A stretch of 64,000 bases of DNA, from the NCBI GenBank assembly GCA_036937835.1, contig CM072876.1, positions 6,567,001 to 6,631,000 on the forward strand. Direction: 5' to 3'. Source of the stretch: Pampus argenteus. Taxonomy: Eukaryota > Chordata > Actinopteri > Scombriformes > Stromateidae. Shown here in pieces: positions 1 through 12,314 of the stretch. The notes beneath the pieces are model-generated. The model saw only the letters and a program-made list of their open reading frames with translations, was not told the origin of the DNA and made no database searches. Position numbers and translations under genes: made by a program. The stretch's first letter is position 1. Each line of letters starts with the position of its first letter.

Positions 1-2599
1 AGTATGATGTGTGTAGAGGTGTGTCTGGTTATACTGTAGCAGCCTGCTGTCATCATGTGATTTAACGAAGGTAAATACAATGAACGGCCAATGCGAAACA
101 GCACTGCACTCTAGTGCAGCACACTCAGAGGCTGCAGATTTATCAACATATCTGTCCTGCTACCTTCAATGGCTGCAGGGACTTAATGAACAGAAGGAAA
201 AGCTTTTCATACAGTATAAACAGCTGTGAACAGCAGATACTGTAAGAATCCCCTGCATTATTTTATAGCTTGATGCAGAGCGATACTGACTTACCGCCTT
301 TTTTTCATCCTACCAGTGTCTGGTGTGATAAGTTTATCAGTGGTCACACTGAATGGTCATGTGATATGGGTTTTCAGGCATGTTAGTAAGGACAGAGATA
401 ATATTTGAAACGGTGCTAAAAGGGGCTTGTGTGTTTTGAAAAAGTGAAAAAGTTAGTGTAGATGTAGCTTATGTCTCTCAGTTCATAGCAGTGAATTCTT
501 CTGTTTTCACATTGTGTTCAAAAGAGTAGTAAGTATGACTTAAGTGTAGGAACTACAGGGGACATTCATAAGCCAGCTGTATTGTTTAAGATAATGACAG
601 CAGCAAGTGTGTGTTTCTATTCCATGTTGTCTATAGCTGCATGGTACTGTAGGCCTCATCTCGTCTGCAGAGAGAAACCGTAATGAAACTCCTGCCGAGA
701 TGCTATTAACACGTTCAAGCACGAGGACACCGGAGACAAAGAGGTCTAAGGTTCATCTGAAATGCATCTTTTAGAAGTCATTAATGTGACAGCTATCTGG
801 CTGGAGTTACAGGAAGTGGACACTTTTATCACTTGGGAGCTTTGCATGTCACAGTTCTTACCATTTAGTGACGACAAAATAATCGACTCGTCTTTACCCA
901 GTCGGTAGTTGTATTTTGCCACCCTTGGCATTCAAAAGCCAGTTTCGCCTCGTACAAATTCAATTGCTCGTAATTAACATGAGCAAATTGGCACTATACA
1001 GTCATAAAAGCAACGGATGCCCATATTTCCCCCTGCAGTATATCGCTGCTTGAGGCAACCCTGCCGGTTTTGATTAGCAGCAGCTCTGCCATACCTCTGT
1101 CGACGTAAACGGTCTAAACCCCTTAAACCGCTGTGCCAAATTCTTTTAGTTTCAGTTAATGAAATAGCATTTTAATCCAACTTGTGACACATCAAGGCTG
1201 GTGTGTGTGTGTCTGTCGCCCATGCTGGTATGACAAGCGTTCGTTTTGCTGACAGGAGGAAGAATCTAAATTGTGCCCACTTTAGCACCAACGTGAAAGA
1301 GAAATAGTAGCTTTTGAAGGCAGTTCCTCAGGACCGGCATCTGTCACTAAACAGCCATAGCACTATTCTGAGCAGGTCCTTTTGAGCTGTCCATTTTATT
1401 ATGTTTCATCTGTACCCTGCTCCTCTTTGTCCTGAGGATGATAGCTTTTGAATTTCACAGACTGTCATAACTTTGCTCGGAGCGAAAATGTTTATTAGGC
1501 AGACAAGCCTGAACACACACACACACACAAAAGCCAATATGGAGGGGAAAAGAGATTAGTTTTTGCTTCTGCTAAAACATGAACTGATGTGCTTTTGCCA
1601 CAGGCCACAGATTTGAATGGCTGTGTGTGATTTTTCCAGCTCGTGTATGTGTGAACAATGCTGTCAAAATGTCATAAATAAACCAACAATGTTTAAGTCT
1701 GGATTCAGGTTTTATAGCATCTTTTTACTTACACAATATACATGGGTACAGATTCATAAAAAGTGTTCATTATTATCCTATGTGTGTGTGCAGGGAACAT
1801 TTCTGTATAATAGGTTTTTGTAACTTTTGACCATGTTTAACATAGATATCTGACATCATAACATAAAAAAAAACAGAAAATCACCCTTTATATGACCCCT
1901 TTAAGCATCAGATTATTGATGAAACTACAGAGAACTATCACATGACTGTGCAGCTCCCCCTCGGCTTTACAGAGCTTAATAGCCAGTTTCAGCTAATTGT
2001 TTAGCTGTCTGCAAACAGACACAGTTAATGACTAGTTGTTTAAAGAGCCGGATATTTTTCTCATGAGTTGATAGCGATAAGAGAGTGAATACTGGACTTA
2101 TATTCATCAGGTGGAAAGAAACACAACTCCAAATGTCTATTAATGTTGCACCATAACTGTTGGAGGCGTAAATAAGTAACTGGTTGTTCAAAATATCAAC
2201 TTATATTATGATAAAATTCCCAAAATTTCAAACTCTTCCTTAAAGTACAGCAATGGCATCACAAAAACCTGTAAATCTGTATAATATAACTTGTAGTATG
2301 AAAATATCCACACTAACTGCTTTATTGGCATTTTATTTGACCTTATTTTCCAAAAAGAAGATGTGTTTCCAACTTTGAAAAGCTGTACATACATAGATTC
2401 TAATGCACAACTTTTCCCCGCTCTCTGACTCCACTTCTTTTTTTTTTTTTTTTGCTTTTGGGTTAATAAATAAATCTTTACAAAGGTATCAGGCTGTCTC
2501 CTGAAGGGTTCAAAATCCATAAAATCCTATATTCTTCCAGAGTTGTGCAGAGTCATGGATAGTGCACAGCAGAGCAGCAGCAGCAGCAGTTTTAGGCTG

Positions 2600-2603
<4 letters not shown>

Positions 2604-2646
<43 letters not shown>
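2604..2646. repeat. (TA)n microsatellite
   Basis: About 20 TA units with a single CA interruption, followed by an A-run. It is preceded by a short (CAG)n-like stretch at about 2570-2590. Confidence 0.95.
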
Positions 2647-3192
2647 AAAAAAGAGTTTCTGAGCCAGACCTGCATTATTCACCGTCTCTTCAACAACACT
2701 AACATCCTAGATATCTTCCTGCACAAAGGAACGGCTGCTGCAAGATAAACAATGATCCCGATGCTTCACTGAGAAATGGACAGTAAACATGTGCAAATAA
2801 TTGCACAGTTTAATTCAAGTGCTCTTTCATGCCTCTCCGCGAGACTCAAACTGCCAACGTTCATTTTTTTGCGCAGGCATATTGTATTGAAATAATGAAT
2901 TCCAGTCTCACGGTGAATTGGCCTCCAGATGATTTCTCCTGACGCCTGAAATCAAACTTGCAGATGTAATTTCTGGTTTTATTCCTGTAATTGCAGTTAG
3001 ATTTCAGTGTTCTGCTGACGCGAGAACAAAAAGCAGCACAAATTTTCACATTTTCTTGAAGCTTTCAACTAAACTACTGCCAAACAAAACAGAGAGGATT
3101 TTGATGTATGTCTGTCAATATAGTGTAGATCTTTCCAGCTATTTCTCATGAATAAGTGACAAATACAGCGCAGTCCTCTTATCAGTGTTATT

Positions 3193-3660
3193 CTACAGGG
3201 ACCCAATTTTCTCCTCTCCACAGAGGTTTTCATATTGAAAGAGATAAGTGAAAAGCAAATATATATCCGCAAAGAATATCCAGTCTAAATATAGACATGA
3301 GTAATGTGGAGGGGTCTGTAAAGCTTTATGGCAGCATTCAGTCTGGAGATGGAAAAAAAGTTTGTTTTTTTCATGACCATGAACATCACCAATGCTTGTG
3401 TGATATATAACCTCAGGGACCACTGTGGAAATGGAGCCTGAGGCTTGGCTAGTCCTGTCATCCAAGATGGGAACATTTAAAGTATGTAACATCCAAGAGG
3501 CTTTTTTAGATTTTAATGGTTTGGAGTTTCTTTTTAGCACCTTTCTTAGTTGCATTACACATTCACAAGGTGCGCTCCAATCAAGCACCTGTTGTTCATT
3601 CATGCCTGAGTCATATAAGCTAAATGAAACTCTGCAAATCGTACAAAAACCTTCTTTCAA
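3193..3660 (-). pseudogene. Possible decayed hAT-like transposon fragment
   Basis: A 155-codon minus-strand frame, open from a non-ATG codon, is the longest frame outside the syndig1l exon. Its first part reads EGFCTICRVSFSLYDSGMNE. This resembles, from memory, the CxxC start of BED-type zinc fingers in fish hAT-type elements (pattern CxxCxxxFSxxxxGxxD). A Lys-rich stretch and VPILDDRTSQ follow. The His pair expected after the cysteines is not evident, there is no DDE or dimerisation region, and the remainder looks unstructured. If real, it is a short dead remnant, not a gene. A chance frame remains quite possible. Confidence 0.25.
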
Positions 3661-5125
3661 TGCCTTTAAAATTTAAAATTGAAAAACTATAATCTTTTCT
3701 ATTATTTATTTTTTTGTTGTCTTACTAAGTCATTGAAAAACCGAGACAGCACACTTGTTTTTCATTTCCATTGGTATGAAACCCTCACAGGGAAAACAAT
3801 ATAATTTCCTGCAAAGCTTTCTACAACATTTGCAATCACATTCAGTCTCTTTCCATCCCTCTTTCTCTTCCTTTTTTTCTCTGTAGAATAAACAGAAGTG
3901 TAATGTTTACTGCAGTGAAATCCGACTCTGAACACAATCAGAGAGGTACGTGTGGTGTGCAGGTTGTAATAAAAACACAAAATTGTACCACATTGTGGCA
4001 GCAGCTCCAAACCTCTTTTTTTGCCTAATCCACCTGTGAGCAAACATAACCATGAAGCCATAAATCGGCAGTGACTTGCAGTTTCTGTCGCGTAGTAGAG
4101 TGAGAGCTCATAAAGTGGAGGTTTCCGGGGTATTGCACCATCCTCGAGTGAAATACAATAACCAATCTCAAAAACTGCACTTGGAGTAAGAAGACCTGTC
4201 TCTATACTCTATATTCTGATACCACTGAAAGACTGTGATGATTCTATTTGTAACTTCATAATAACAGGGCCTTTTCCTGAAGATTATTAATACGTTTTAA
4301 AGGGCGGCATATGAAATCCCTCCTGCACATATCAGACAGAACGCCAGAAGATGAGCAAAATATTTTTTTATTTCTTGTGCACTTGTATCCTGTTTGCACA
4401 GGCAAAATCACTGAACGCTGGGAAACACAACAGTCTTTTGATCTGTAGTGCTTATTAATTCAATCTGCCTGAGTGTCTGGTGTTGAGCATTGCGCCTGTT
4501 TAGCATATCCCGGTCTTTTGTTTTGTTTTATATGAGCATTTTTCTCCCCTGATGACTAGACAAGCATCGCAACTTTGTCTATTGGCTGCAGTGTGTGTTC
4601 AGCATGTGACTCACTCACTGTATCAAGAGCTCTTCCCCAGCTGGTGTTGTAGTCACGCCCCGTGGTTCAACCTACCATACCTCAGAATCAGCTATGACAC
4701 AGAATATTACGAATATGTTAAGTTAACTTCCTTTTCACGGGAGGATTTCATGAGTGCTCACTTTTGTATATAATAGGCCACATACCTGACAATCAGTTTC
4801 ATATTATGGCTCAGCATGAAATGTCAGTCTGTCCTGTACTTGTATTTGCCATTTATGCTCAATAACCATAATGGTGACAGCACAAAGAAAGGTGTATTTT
4901 TCAGCATGCAGCTATGAGAGCACCGTAGCTACAATTTTCTGATCATCTCCTCCGACCGCAAACCATAATGTTACATAAACCACAGAGGAAAAAACATGTT
5001 GCTTTTAAGAAAGGCCTACCTTCCTTTCTGATTTATTTGTCATTACATTTGAACATGTCTTTATTTGCACTATGTACATGTTGCCTTCACACAAAAAAAA
5101 AAATATCCCGAAACAGAAATGTAAG

Positions 5126-5146
5126 AAAAAAAAAAAAAAAAAAAAA
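5126..5146. repeat. A21 homopolymer
   Basis: An uninterrupted run of about 21 A residues, 25 bp after another run of about 12 A. No target-site duplication or SINE body was identified upstream, so it is not assigned to a retroposon. Confidence 0.9.
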
Positions 5147-6236
5147 GTCTTCTTTAATTTTAGTTTAAAGAGTACAACACAGAGAGAGCACTATCGCCCC
5201 GGCGTTGAGGAATGTCTTTGTCGTGTGGATGTGTACATCAGCTCATCACAGTGAGAAAAAAAAACAACAAAAAAAGCATTAAAAACCACATACTGTTGTG
5301 ACACATCGCACAATACCAGGTTGTCAAAGAAGCCAGATAAAAAACACATCATTTGAATGTCACGCTACATAACACAAAGCATGTTCATCATTATCAGCAT
5401 TAAAATGTTCTCCAAGAGATGAAAGCAAACATACAAAGTTGTTGTTGTTGTTTTTTTTGTTTTTTTGTTGTTGTTTGTTTACTTACAGCGATGGTCATGA
5501 TGTGTGCGTACATTGTTGTGGAATCATGAGTTAGCACTGAAACATGTAGATCAGAAGGGGTCAAAGGTTATAAGGCCAAAAACATATACAGTGTAATAAC
5601 CAGGAATAACGAGCTTTTCAGATGAGCAGAGACTTAACGAGGCGAATGCGAAGGCTCCGCTTGAAGTCATTGGCTGCAGTTTAAACGGGCAATATTCGCT
5701 CTCCATTAGATTGCATGTTTATATATTAAAATGTTCACAGAGCTGGGGATGCCTAAATGGATTGTTCTCTTACAGGGTCTGACAGCAAGTAGTGACACCA
5801 AACCTGGGCTTATTAGTGAAATTAATGTGGTTGTGCTATTTTGGGGCTATGCTCCAGAGAGTACACATTCCTTTCAGAAAAAAAAGCCATTACGGGGAGC
5901 TAATTGTGCACCATAAATGTCAGGTATGACTAACGCAGAACCTGTGCAGGGAAACTAAGTGTATCGTGTCACCTCTTGAGACTTCAGCGCTTGAACTAGC
6001 ATCTGCTCGGCTTCAGATTTTACAGATATTAAACGAAACACACAAACCAACACATCGATAATCATTAAGCCCTTCATAGAAAGATTGTGAGATGAGTTTT
6101 GTCGGCGCGAGTGTTTGTTTTTCAAACTCGCGTGAGAATTCGTTGAAAATGGGGAAATGAGGAAAGAAATAGAAACGTCTCAGCGCTTTATTACTATAGA
6201 ATTTGTTTTAATAGTATAGTATTGCACAAAATATGA

Positions 6237-6257
6237 CCCCCCCCCCCCCCCCCCCCC
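6237..6257. repeat. C21 homopolymer (G21 on the minus strand)
   Basis: Twenty-one consecutive C residues within AT-rich DNA. Long C/G homopolymers are much rarer than A/T runs in vertebrate DNA, and this one could form G-quadruplex or i-motif structures. It lies about 1.3 kb beyond the syndig1l stop. Confidence 0.9.
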
Positions 6258-6869
6258 TCACGGCCTGATCAATTTTAATTTAAGCTTTTTTTTATTATGA
6301 TCTGACAAAAACAAGTTCTAGGTCCAATCAATCATGCGTAGCAGTATGCTGCTGGCATAGCTAGAGTCATGCAAAGAATAACTAATCGTAGCTAAATTCA
6401 AGACTGCGACACTTTTATATGTACAGCCCCAGACGATACGTAAGGCCCGCCTTTTTAACGACATTATCTACCTGATTCATAACATCCTCATCCTCCCACA
6501 TTTCCTCATTCATTTCACTTTGTGTGTTTCCAGATGCAGCAAACGTGTGAGACACCGGACACACATTTTCCTGAATTTCTGACCATCTGGCCACTGCACA
6601 TCTGTGCTTTACTTCGAAGGCTATAAATGAACATCCCTTAAAGCAAGATGAATCAAGGTGCCTTCAGACAGCAGGGAGACAAACGTAAAAACAAAGCACA
6701 TCAGCATCAATGTAAGCGAACCACATCTAGTATGATTTTATTAGATTTCAGGAGTTCGGTGGTTGGATAGAGTAATGCCTTCTCAGAGGTGAAGCACAAG
6801 CTTGAGATTCTTGTAATTCATGCCACTCCATATTGTTCGATGAAAAAGAAACTCTGCAAATCTTATTTG

Positions 6870-7601
6870 ATGTTTTTTTTTTTTTTTTTTTCAACCTCTC
6901 AGAATTTTATTCTTTAATGATAACATTATTATTGTCAGTAGTTCTGTATTTTCTGAAAGCTTGTCTGGAAATAAAAGCACTCCTTTGTCAAGATCGGTTA
7001 ATTCGGTCAGTTAAATACAGTTCTCGGTGGCAAACTGAGATGACAGGAGACAGGAGGAGCCGCGACTCCAAAGATGCTCCAGGGTTTACTGCAGACAACA
7101 TACATGTGGTTTGATTGTGGTTTTTGTGTTGATTTCTAACTCGCTTCGATCCTCCGTCAAATGCTCAAGTTCAAGGAACCGATTTTATCGTGTCAGTTGT
7201 TTCTCTTCAAAGTTTCTGCAGGTTTCTTGGTAGTTAAAAACCAGCCAACCATAAGAAGATGAAGCCAACATGGATTTATGTCAATGGGATGCAAACTGGG
7301 CTCCAACATGGAATACTTCCATTACTCAAACCAACTCCCTGGCTCAAAATAAATTTAAAAAAAAAACTTATCCCCAATTCCCCCTCTTCTCACCCTCCAG
7401 CTTGACCTCTCTCCAGTCACTGTGGCTAATCTCAGCTGGCAGAGGGCCTGTGGGGAGAGAAGCCTGGAAAGTAAGGAAGATGGAGGGAAAAAAAACAGCA
7501 CATCCCCAAAAAAACTTTCCTCGAAACCTGCATGAGCGATGCCATTCCCGAGAGGTTCTCTTCCTGGGGTCCCTGGAGTGCGTGGAAGGAAAATGCAGCT
7601 G
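6870..7601 (-). other. syndig1l: Probable 3' UTR of syndig1l
   Basis: This is the sequence immediately downstream of the syndig1l stop codon on the minus strand. The first AATAAA I noticed in sense orientation lies at 6906-6911, about 690 nt past the stop, and is followed by a long A-run in the transcript sense (T-run on the plus strand near 6870-6890). Other AATAAA hexamers lie further down, for example at 6737-6742, so a longer 3' UTR is possible. No coding content is visible. The end is a guess. Confidence 0.4.
6906..6911 (-). terminator. Candidate polyadenylation signal AATAAA
   Basis: The plus strand reads TTTATT here, giving the canonical AATAAA hexamer on the gene strand about 690 nt after the syndig1l stop. 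The hexamer is common by chance in AT-rich DNA and several others lie nearby, so confidence is low. Confidence 0.25.
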
Positions 7602-7760
7602 CTACATGTGTCCTGGTTTTGAAAGGTAAGCAATGAGAGCTACGACCACCCCCACGTACACACCGGTGCCTATAGTGATGGAGAGAGCAGCCAGGAACAA
7701 AGCACGTCGGGAGGCGATGTTGGCCAGTGGGAAGTCACCTTTGTGCACCGCCTTGGTGGT
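7602..7760 (-). CDS. syndig1l: syndig1l coding exon 3 (residues 216-267 and stop)
   Basis: The last coding exon begins with TTKAVHKGDFPLA, the conserved loop between the two hydrophobic segments (SYNDIG1L has TSKAISKGDF). It continues with SRRALFLAALSITIGTG and a strongly hydrophobic helix, VYVGVVVALIAYL (about 249-261), the C-terminal transmembrane segment. It ends in SKPGHM and a TAG stop at 7602-7604. The acceptor is excellent: an unbroken pyrimidine tract followed by CCAG directly before ACC. The short C-terminal tail after the membrane helix fits a type II orientation, with the long acidic N-terminus in the cytosol, as established for SYNDIG1. The 52-residue length matches the family. 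A 119-aa plus-strand frame over the same stretch is antisense and has no recognisable content. Confidence 0.95.
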   Translation of the reverse strand, partial: TTKAVHKGDFPLANIASRRALFLAALSITIGTGVYVGVVVALIAYLSKPGHM

Positions 7761-10700
7761 CTGGAAAAAAAAGGAAAATGCAAAATAAGAAGATAGTCAG
7801 ATACAGATTGGGGTCAGGATTTTTCAAAAGAACCATAATTATCGAAGCTGTTTATTATTCTGTGGCAGTGTGAAAAAAAACTGGAATTGGAAGATGGGCC
7901 ATTGAACAAACAGCTCAGTGTAACCCAGGCGAGCTCATCATGCGAGGCAAGACAAAAAAAAATGGCAATTAGCGGGAAAATGTCGAGGACTTGAGGTTAT
8001 GGTCATATTACTGAATGGTGAAGGGCACATGATTAATAGAGATTTATCACAATTTGTCATTAAAAAAAAAAAAACTCAACAAAGAGCAGCAGAGATTATG
8101 ATATAAAACAACATCTTTCAAGCATAAGAAAACAAGAACAAATGTCAACAACTACTTTATATTTACAAGTAAAAGCTAAAAATAGGGTAATAATTCTTGA
8201 AGTTGGTTATCTAATAAGCAGGTTCTTTGTGTGCTTTGTTGCACAGAGAGTTTTTATACTGCTTTATCAGCATGACCCAGTTACTGTACAGTTACTTAAG
8301 TTATAGTGCATTTTAGAGCCCACTATAGGCACATATACAGTAGATCACAGTATCACACATCGCTGACAATCTTGCAATCATATCTTGAAATTGCGTTTTT
8401 TTTTTTTGTTGTTTTTTTTCTCTACAGAAATATAATCACGAACAAGACGAGAGTCACTTCTCGGTTTGTTTTGGGACTGATCCTTCCTCTGATGACTCTA
8501 TTAGCTACGGCTGCACAAGCTTTCACAACAGAGTCGACCAGCGCACTCAATAACACTCACTAATAAATAATGAGGTACTTATTTAATATCGGAGCAGTTA
8601 ATTCAATATTTGCATATAGTATCAATTCAAAAAATTAAACTAGTTTCTTTAATAATTTATTACTAAGTAAAAAAAAACTTGAGTTAAATATTCATAATTA
8701 ATAATAAACACATTATTTTAAGTTGCACATCCGGCATCATTAGTATTATTTTGCATTAATGTGTGTGTCCACCAGACAAATGCCACATATTAATCTACTA
8801 ATTTATTTTTTAATTGTTGATGATTCATGTCAACAGATCAACAGCAGTTGCTAATTTGCAACCACAATTTGTTGCCGGACTATTGTGTTTCATTTACACC
8901 AGAGCGCCAGGAGAAATCGAACCCTCCGTCCCCTCCCCCTTTAGCGATAGCACAAACCCAAGTCACTGAGGTCAAAAGGGATTGTTACACTGACTCTTAG
9001 TTAGATGCAGCATCTGCGATGGCGCTGACTTTGTATTTAACTTTGTATAAAAGGAAAACTAAAAACGAAATCCACGAAAATGTAGATTTTCACCTTTGCA
9101 CACAAGCTCCCAGACTGTGGATACAATGTGTTTACTTTGCAGGATGCCTCTCCTTATTCTTCATAAACGAGTGAGAAGCTCATAAATCTGGGAGGATTTA
9201 GGAATCGAGCCACTGCTTCTCCTCGTCGAGATGATCTGTATTAGGGTATTGCACCTGACCCCGTGGCTCCTTTCTCTTTTAGGAGTGCTTCACATGGCTA
9301 ACTGAAAGGAAAGCCTGAGGCAAAAATACACACTGGCACTAAAATTCCCAGCTGACGCCACATGGACATTCCCCTAGAGGAGCTGGAGGATGTGACACTT
9401 TTAGCATTGTGATCTTGAGCCAGAAGTGATGTTAAACCGTTTTAATTAAACAAATGCTTCTGCGTGTCATAAACCTAGTGATAGTCAAACAGGAGTATAA
9501 TAGTCAGGTAAGACTGCAGTAAAAAAAACAGTAGTAACAAACAGATCAAAGGCTCCATGCATTGAATTTAGCCTTTTTAAATTTTTAAACAATCTATGTG
9601 CACCCTGCGCCGTTTTCTTGGTTTTTATAAGATGTTTTCCCCTATTTCATAAATATTGAATGCTTACTGATGCCTTTTTCATCTACATTTTGTATATATA
9701 CAGTAATTGTGAAAACTTTTCAATTATTCATAGTCTCTGTCCATTGATACCGCAGTTTACTGGAGTTTCTCAGCATTTAAAAGTCATTCGGTACATTAAG
9801 ACAGATGCAAATGACCAAGTATGATGTGTTCAGTCTGTTGTTAGCCTATGATAGTGGAATAAGACAGAGGTGGCACATACAGTATAATACTGATAAGCAA
9901 AGCAAATGAGCTTATTAGTATCTGTCCTTCCTAATAACCATTAGAAAGCATCACCGTATTAGTCTTTAAGATGCTCTGATTATCCAAAAGGGAGACGTTA
10001 TCTAGTTACAGATCTGTAACCACAGCAATACATTTATATTAAAACTCCATTTACCTTTATCAGTGATGGTTGTATTGAAAAAAAACAAAAAAACAAAAAA
10101 ACTACACGTAGTGTTTCATTAGTCCCAAAAACAGTTTTAATAAATGGTTTCAAATGTTTGATGACTCATCCTGCACTGAATGGTGTTTAAAAAAGTTCAT
10201 TCAGTCAAATGTGACTTTTGGCGAGTAGTTAGAAACAATATAAAACTGCATCATCGGGACTTCTTCTCTACCCCTATAACAAAGTCTCTGTAATGTCCGA
10301 TTGAGAATTTACAGCGAGCAAGTGGGCGTGATATTGATGTTTCTATCATGCGGCTGAATAAAAAGTAAATAAATAGTCAAACTCGTAACTAGTAAGACCA
10401 AAAAGGAGTAGTTCCAGTAGTTGTGAACGCGTCTGACAGGGACTCCTGCTACTCCTCATATGTGAAAACAGCTCAAGACGAAGACAGCCAGAGAGAAAGA
10501 CTCAAAAAGGTCACAAAGCAAAGGACAAGTATTCAAACCAGGGGCTTTAGCTTTTAATGTAGTAATTATTGAAACAAAGGCACTGAAGGCCTTGTGGGAA
10601 ATTAGGTTTTCAGTTTTCAAAAACAGACAGAACGCATTCTTTATTTGAAGATGTCTTACACCCGCCAGCAAGGTCTTTGAGTCTCACTGGCAGGTAACTG

Positions 10701-10919
10701 CAGTTGAAGGGCACATGCTTCATCATTTCATATCATTTCATATCATTTCCAGAGAAAGTATTGGTTCAACACACCTTCATTTATTCTTTTTTTTTTTCTC
10801 CACTTCACACAAATAATTCAATGAATGCATATTGTGGGTCTCCCTTAAGGAACATGACTCTAAAAGACTAGATATAATTATGTTGTAATTTGGACAAAAC
10901 AGATGAGACTAGTCCGTCC

Positions 10920-10942
10920 GTGTGTGTGTGTGTGTGTGTGTG
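10920..10942. repeat. (TG)n microsatellite
   Basis: Eleven TG units inside intron 2 of syndig1l. Confidence 0.95.
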
Positions 10943-11248
10943 CTTAGTCTCTCAATGAGCATCAGCTGTGTATAACTTACATGTCAATGTGCTGACTTTT
11001 CCTTGAATCCCCTTGAGAGGAAAATGGCTAGAAGCATTAAGGCTTTATCTCTACAACACTGACAAAATGATTGAAATGTGGTGTCATAGAAAAAAAAAAA
11101 AAAATCTCAGATTTAGATTCATATTTCAATGTCCTATCAGGAGTCAATTCAGCATCTGTAACAGGTTTTTCTTCCGAAATAAACAACATATAAAGCCCTT
11201 TCTCTCTCTCCTGTTCTCTGTGCCTGTCTCTCGACCTCCCTCATGCAG

Positions 11249-11275
11249 ACACACACACACACACACACACACACA
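11249..11275. repeat. (AC)n microsatellite
   Basis: About 13 AC units inside intron 2 of syndig1l. The plus-strand frame across it owes its Thr/His repeat to this tract. Confidence 0.95.
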
Positions 11276-12246
11276 TGCTAATACAAATACCGTTCCACAA
11301 TAATTAGCTCATTCATGTTCATCCATTATGGTACGGTATGTATGTCGTAAGATAACTTCAGGGGAGGTCTATTTGCATAATCATGAAAGGAATCGTCGTA
11401 GCTTCTCAACTCTGCACTTTTTCAGCGCAGATGTCTCGGAGCTGAGAGAAACATTCATCTGCATCTCCAAACAAAACCCCTCACCCTATTAGTGGCAATA
11501 ATTGAAACTCAATTCCGCTTCCCAATCAAATGTTCAAAGCTATTTTTTCCCCCCACAGACATTCATGGTATTCTAGTCATTACCAGTTGTTTGTGTGTAT
11601 GTGGGTGGTAACGCTGAATAGTCTGCAGCACTGTTTACCATGAAGACATTAAACTTAATTAAAAATGTAGTCTTTTGCCAATGGGATGCACATGATGTTT
11701 CTCTCTGTGTGTATGCAGACTCTATTACAGTAGCTAACCTGTTTGTAAATGTCCTAGAAGTAGGCTAAGTGGTGCTATCATTTCTAAACTTTTCCACCAT
11801 AGTACTAATAGTTAAAATAAATATATTTCAGATTGTTTACACCAAAATAACCATTGTCACAGACCTTACATAAGACTTAAAACAATCAAGACACTGATAT
11901 GTTTGGTCAATAAAATGTAAAACGGCCAACAAAACACCACCTCTTTATTCTATGACCACTGCTACTCTGCTAATAAGCTAGGCTATATGTAGCGGGACTA
12001 TAAACTGGTGTTAATTTTTCCCTCCATCATGATGGAGTTTAACTACTGCTTTAATTATGTGGGATAATAAACTGAACTACTAACATGTCAGACCATCAAA
12101 AAATTGTTTTCTAACTTCAAGGACACAGATAAGGCATGAATAAATTCAGCTTTAGCTTAGGCTAACTGTGGCACCAGCTAGCTTACTTTAACAGAGCGCT
12201 CATGCTCATTAGCTGCAGTTCCTGCAAATTGTACCTTCTGTTTTTT

Positions 12247-12311
<65 letters not shown>
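12247..12311. repeat. Compound (CA)7(TA)25 microsatellite
   Basis: A CA run passes directly into about 25 pure TA units, one of the longest uninterrupted simple repeats in the window. It lies in intron 2 of syndig1l and is likely length-variable. Confidence 0.95.

Positions 12312-12314
<3 letters not shown>

Larger units (their letters stand above)
1..6869. other. Downstream intergenic flank
   Basis: No gene is recognised here. Visible contents: a (TA)n tract (2604-2646), a possible decayed transposase-like frame on the minus strand (3193-3660), A-runs at 5090-5146, a (GTT)n/T-rich stretch at 5440-5480 and a C21 run at 6237-6257. The other open frames are under 120 codons and show no domain. 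Confidence 0.6.

Noticed and set aside
7270..7629. 119-aa plus-strand frame
   Set aside because: Antisense to the last coding exon and 3' UTR of syndig1l; no domain or homology visible.
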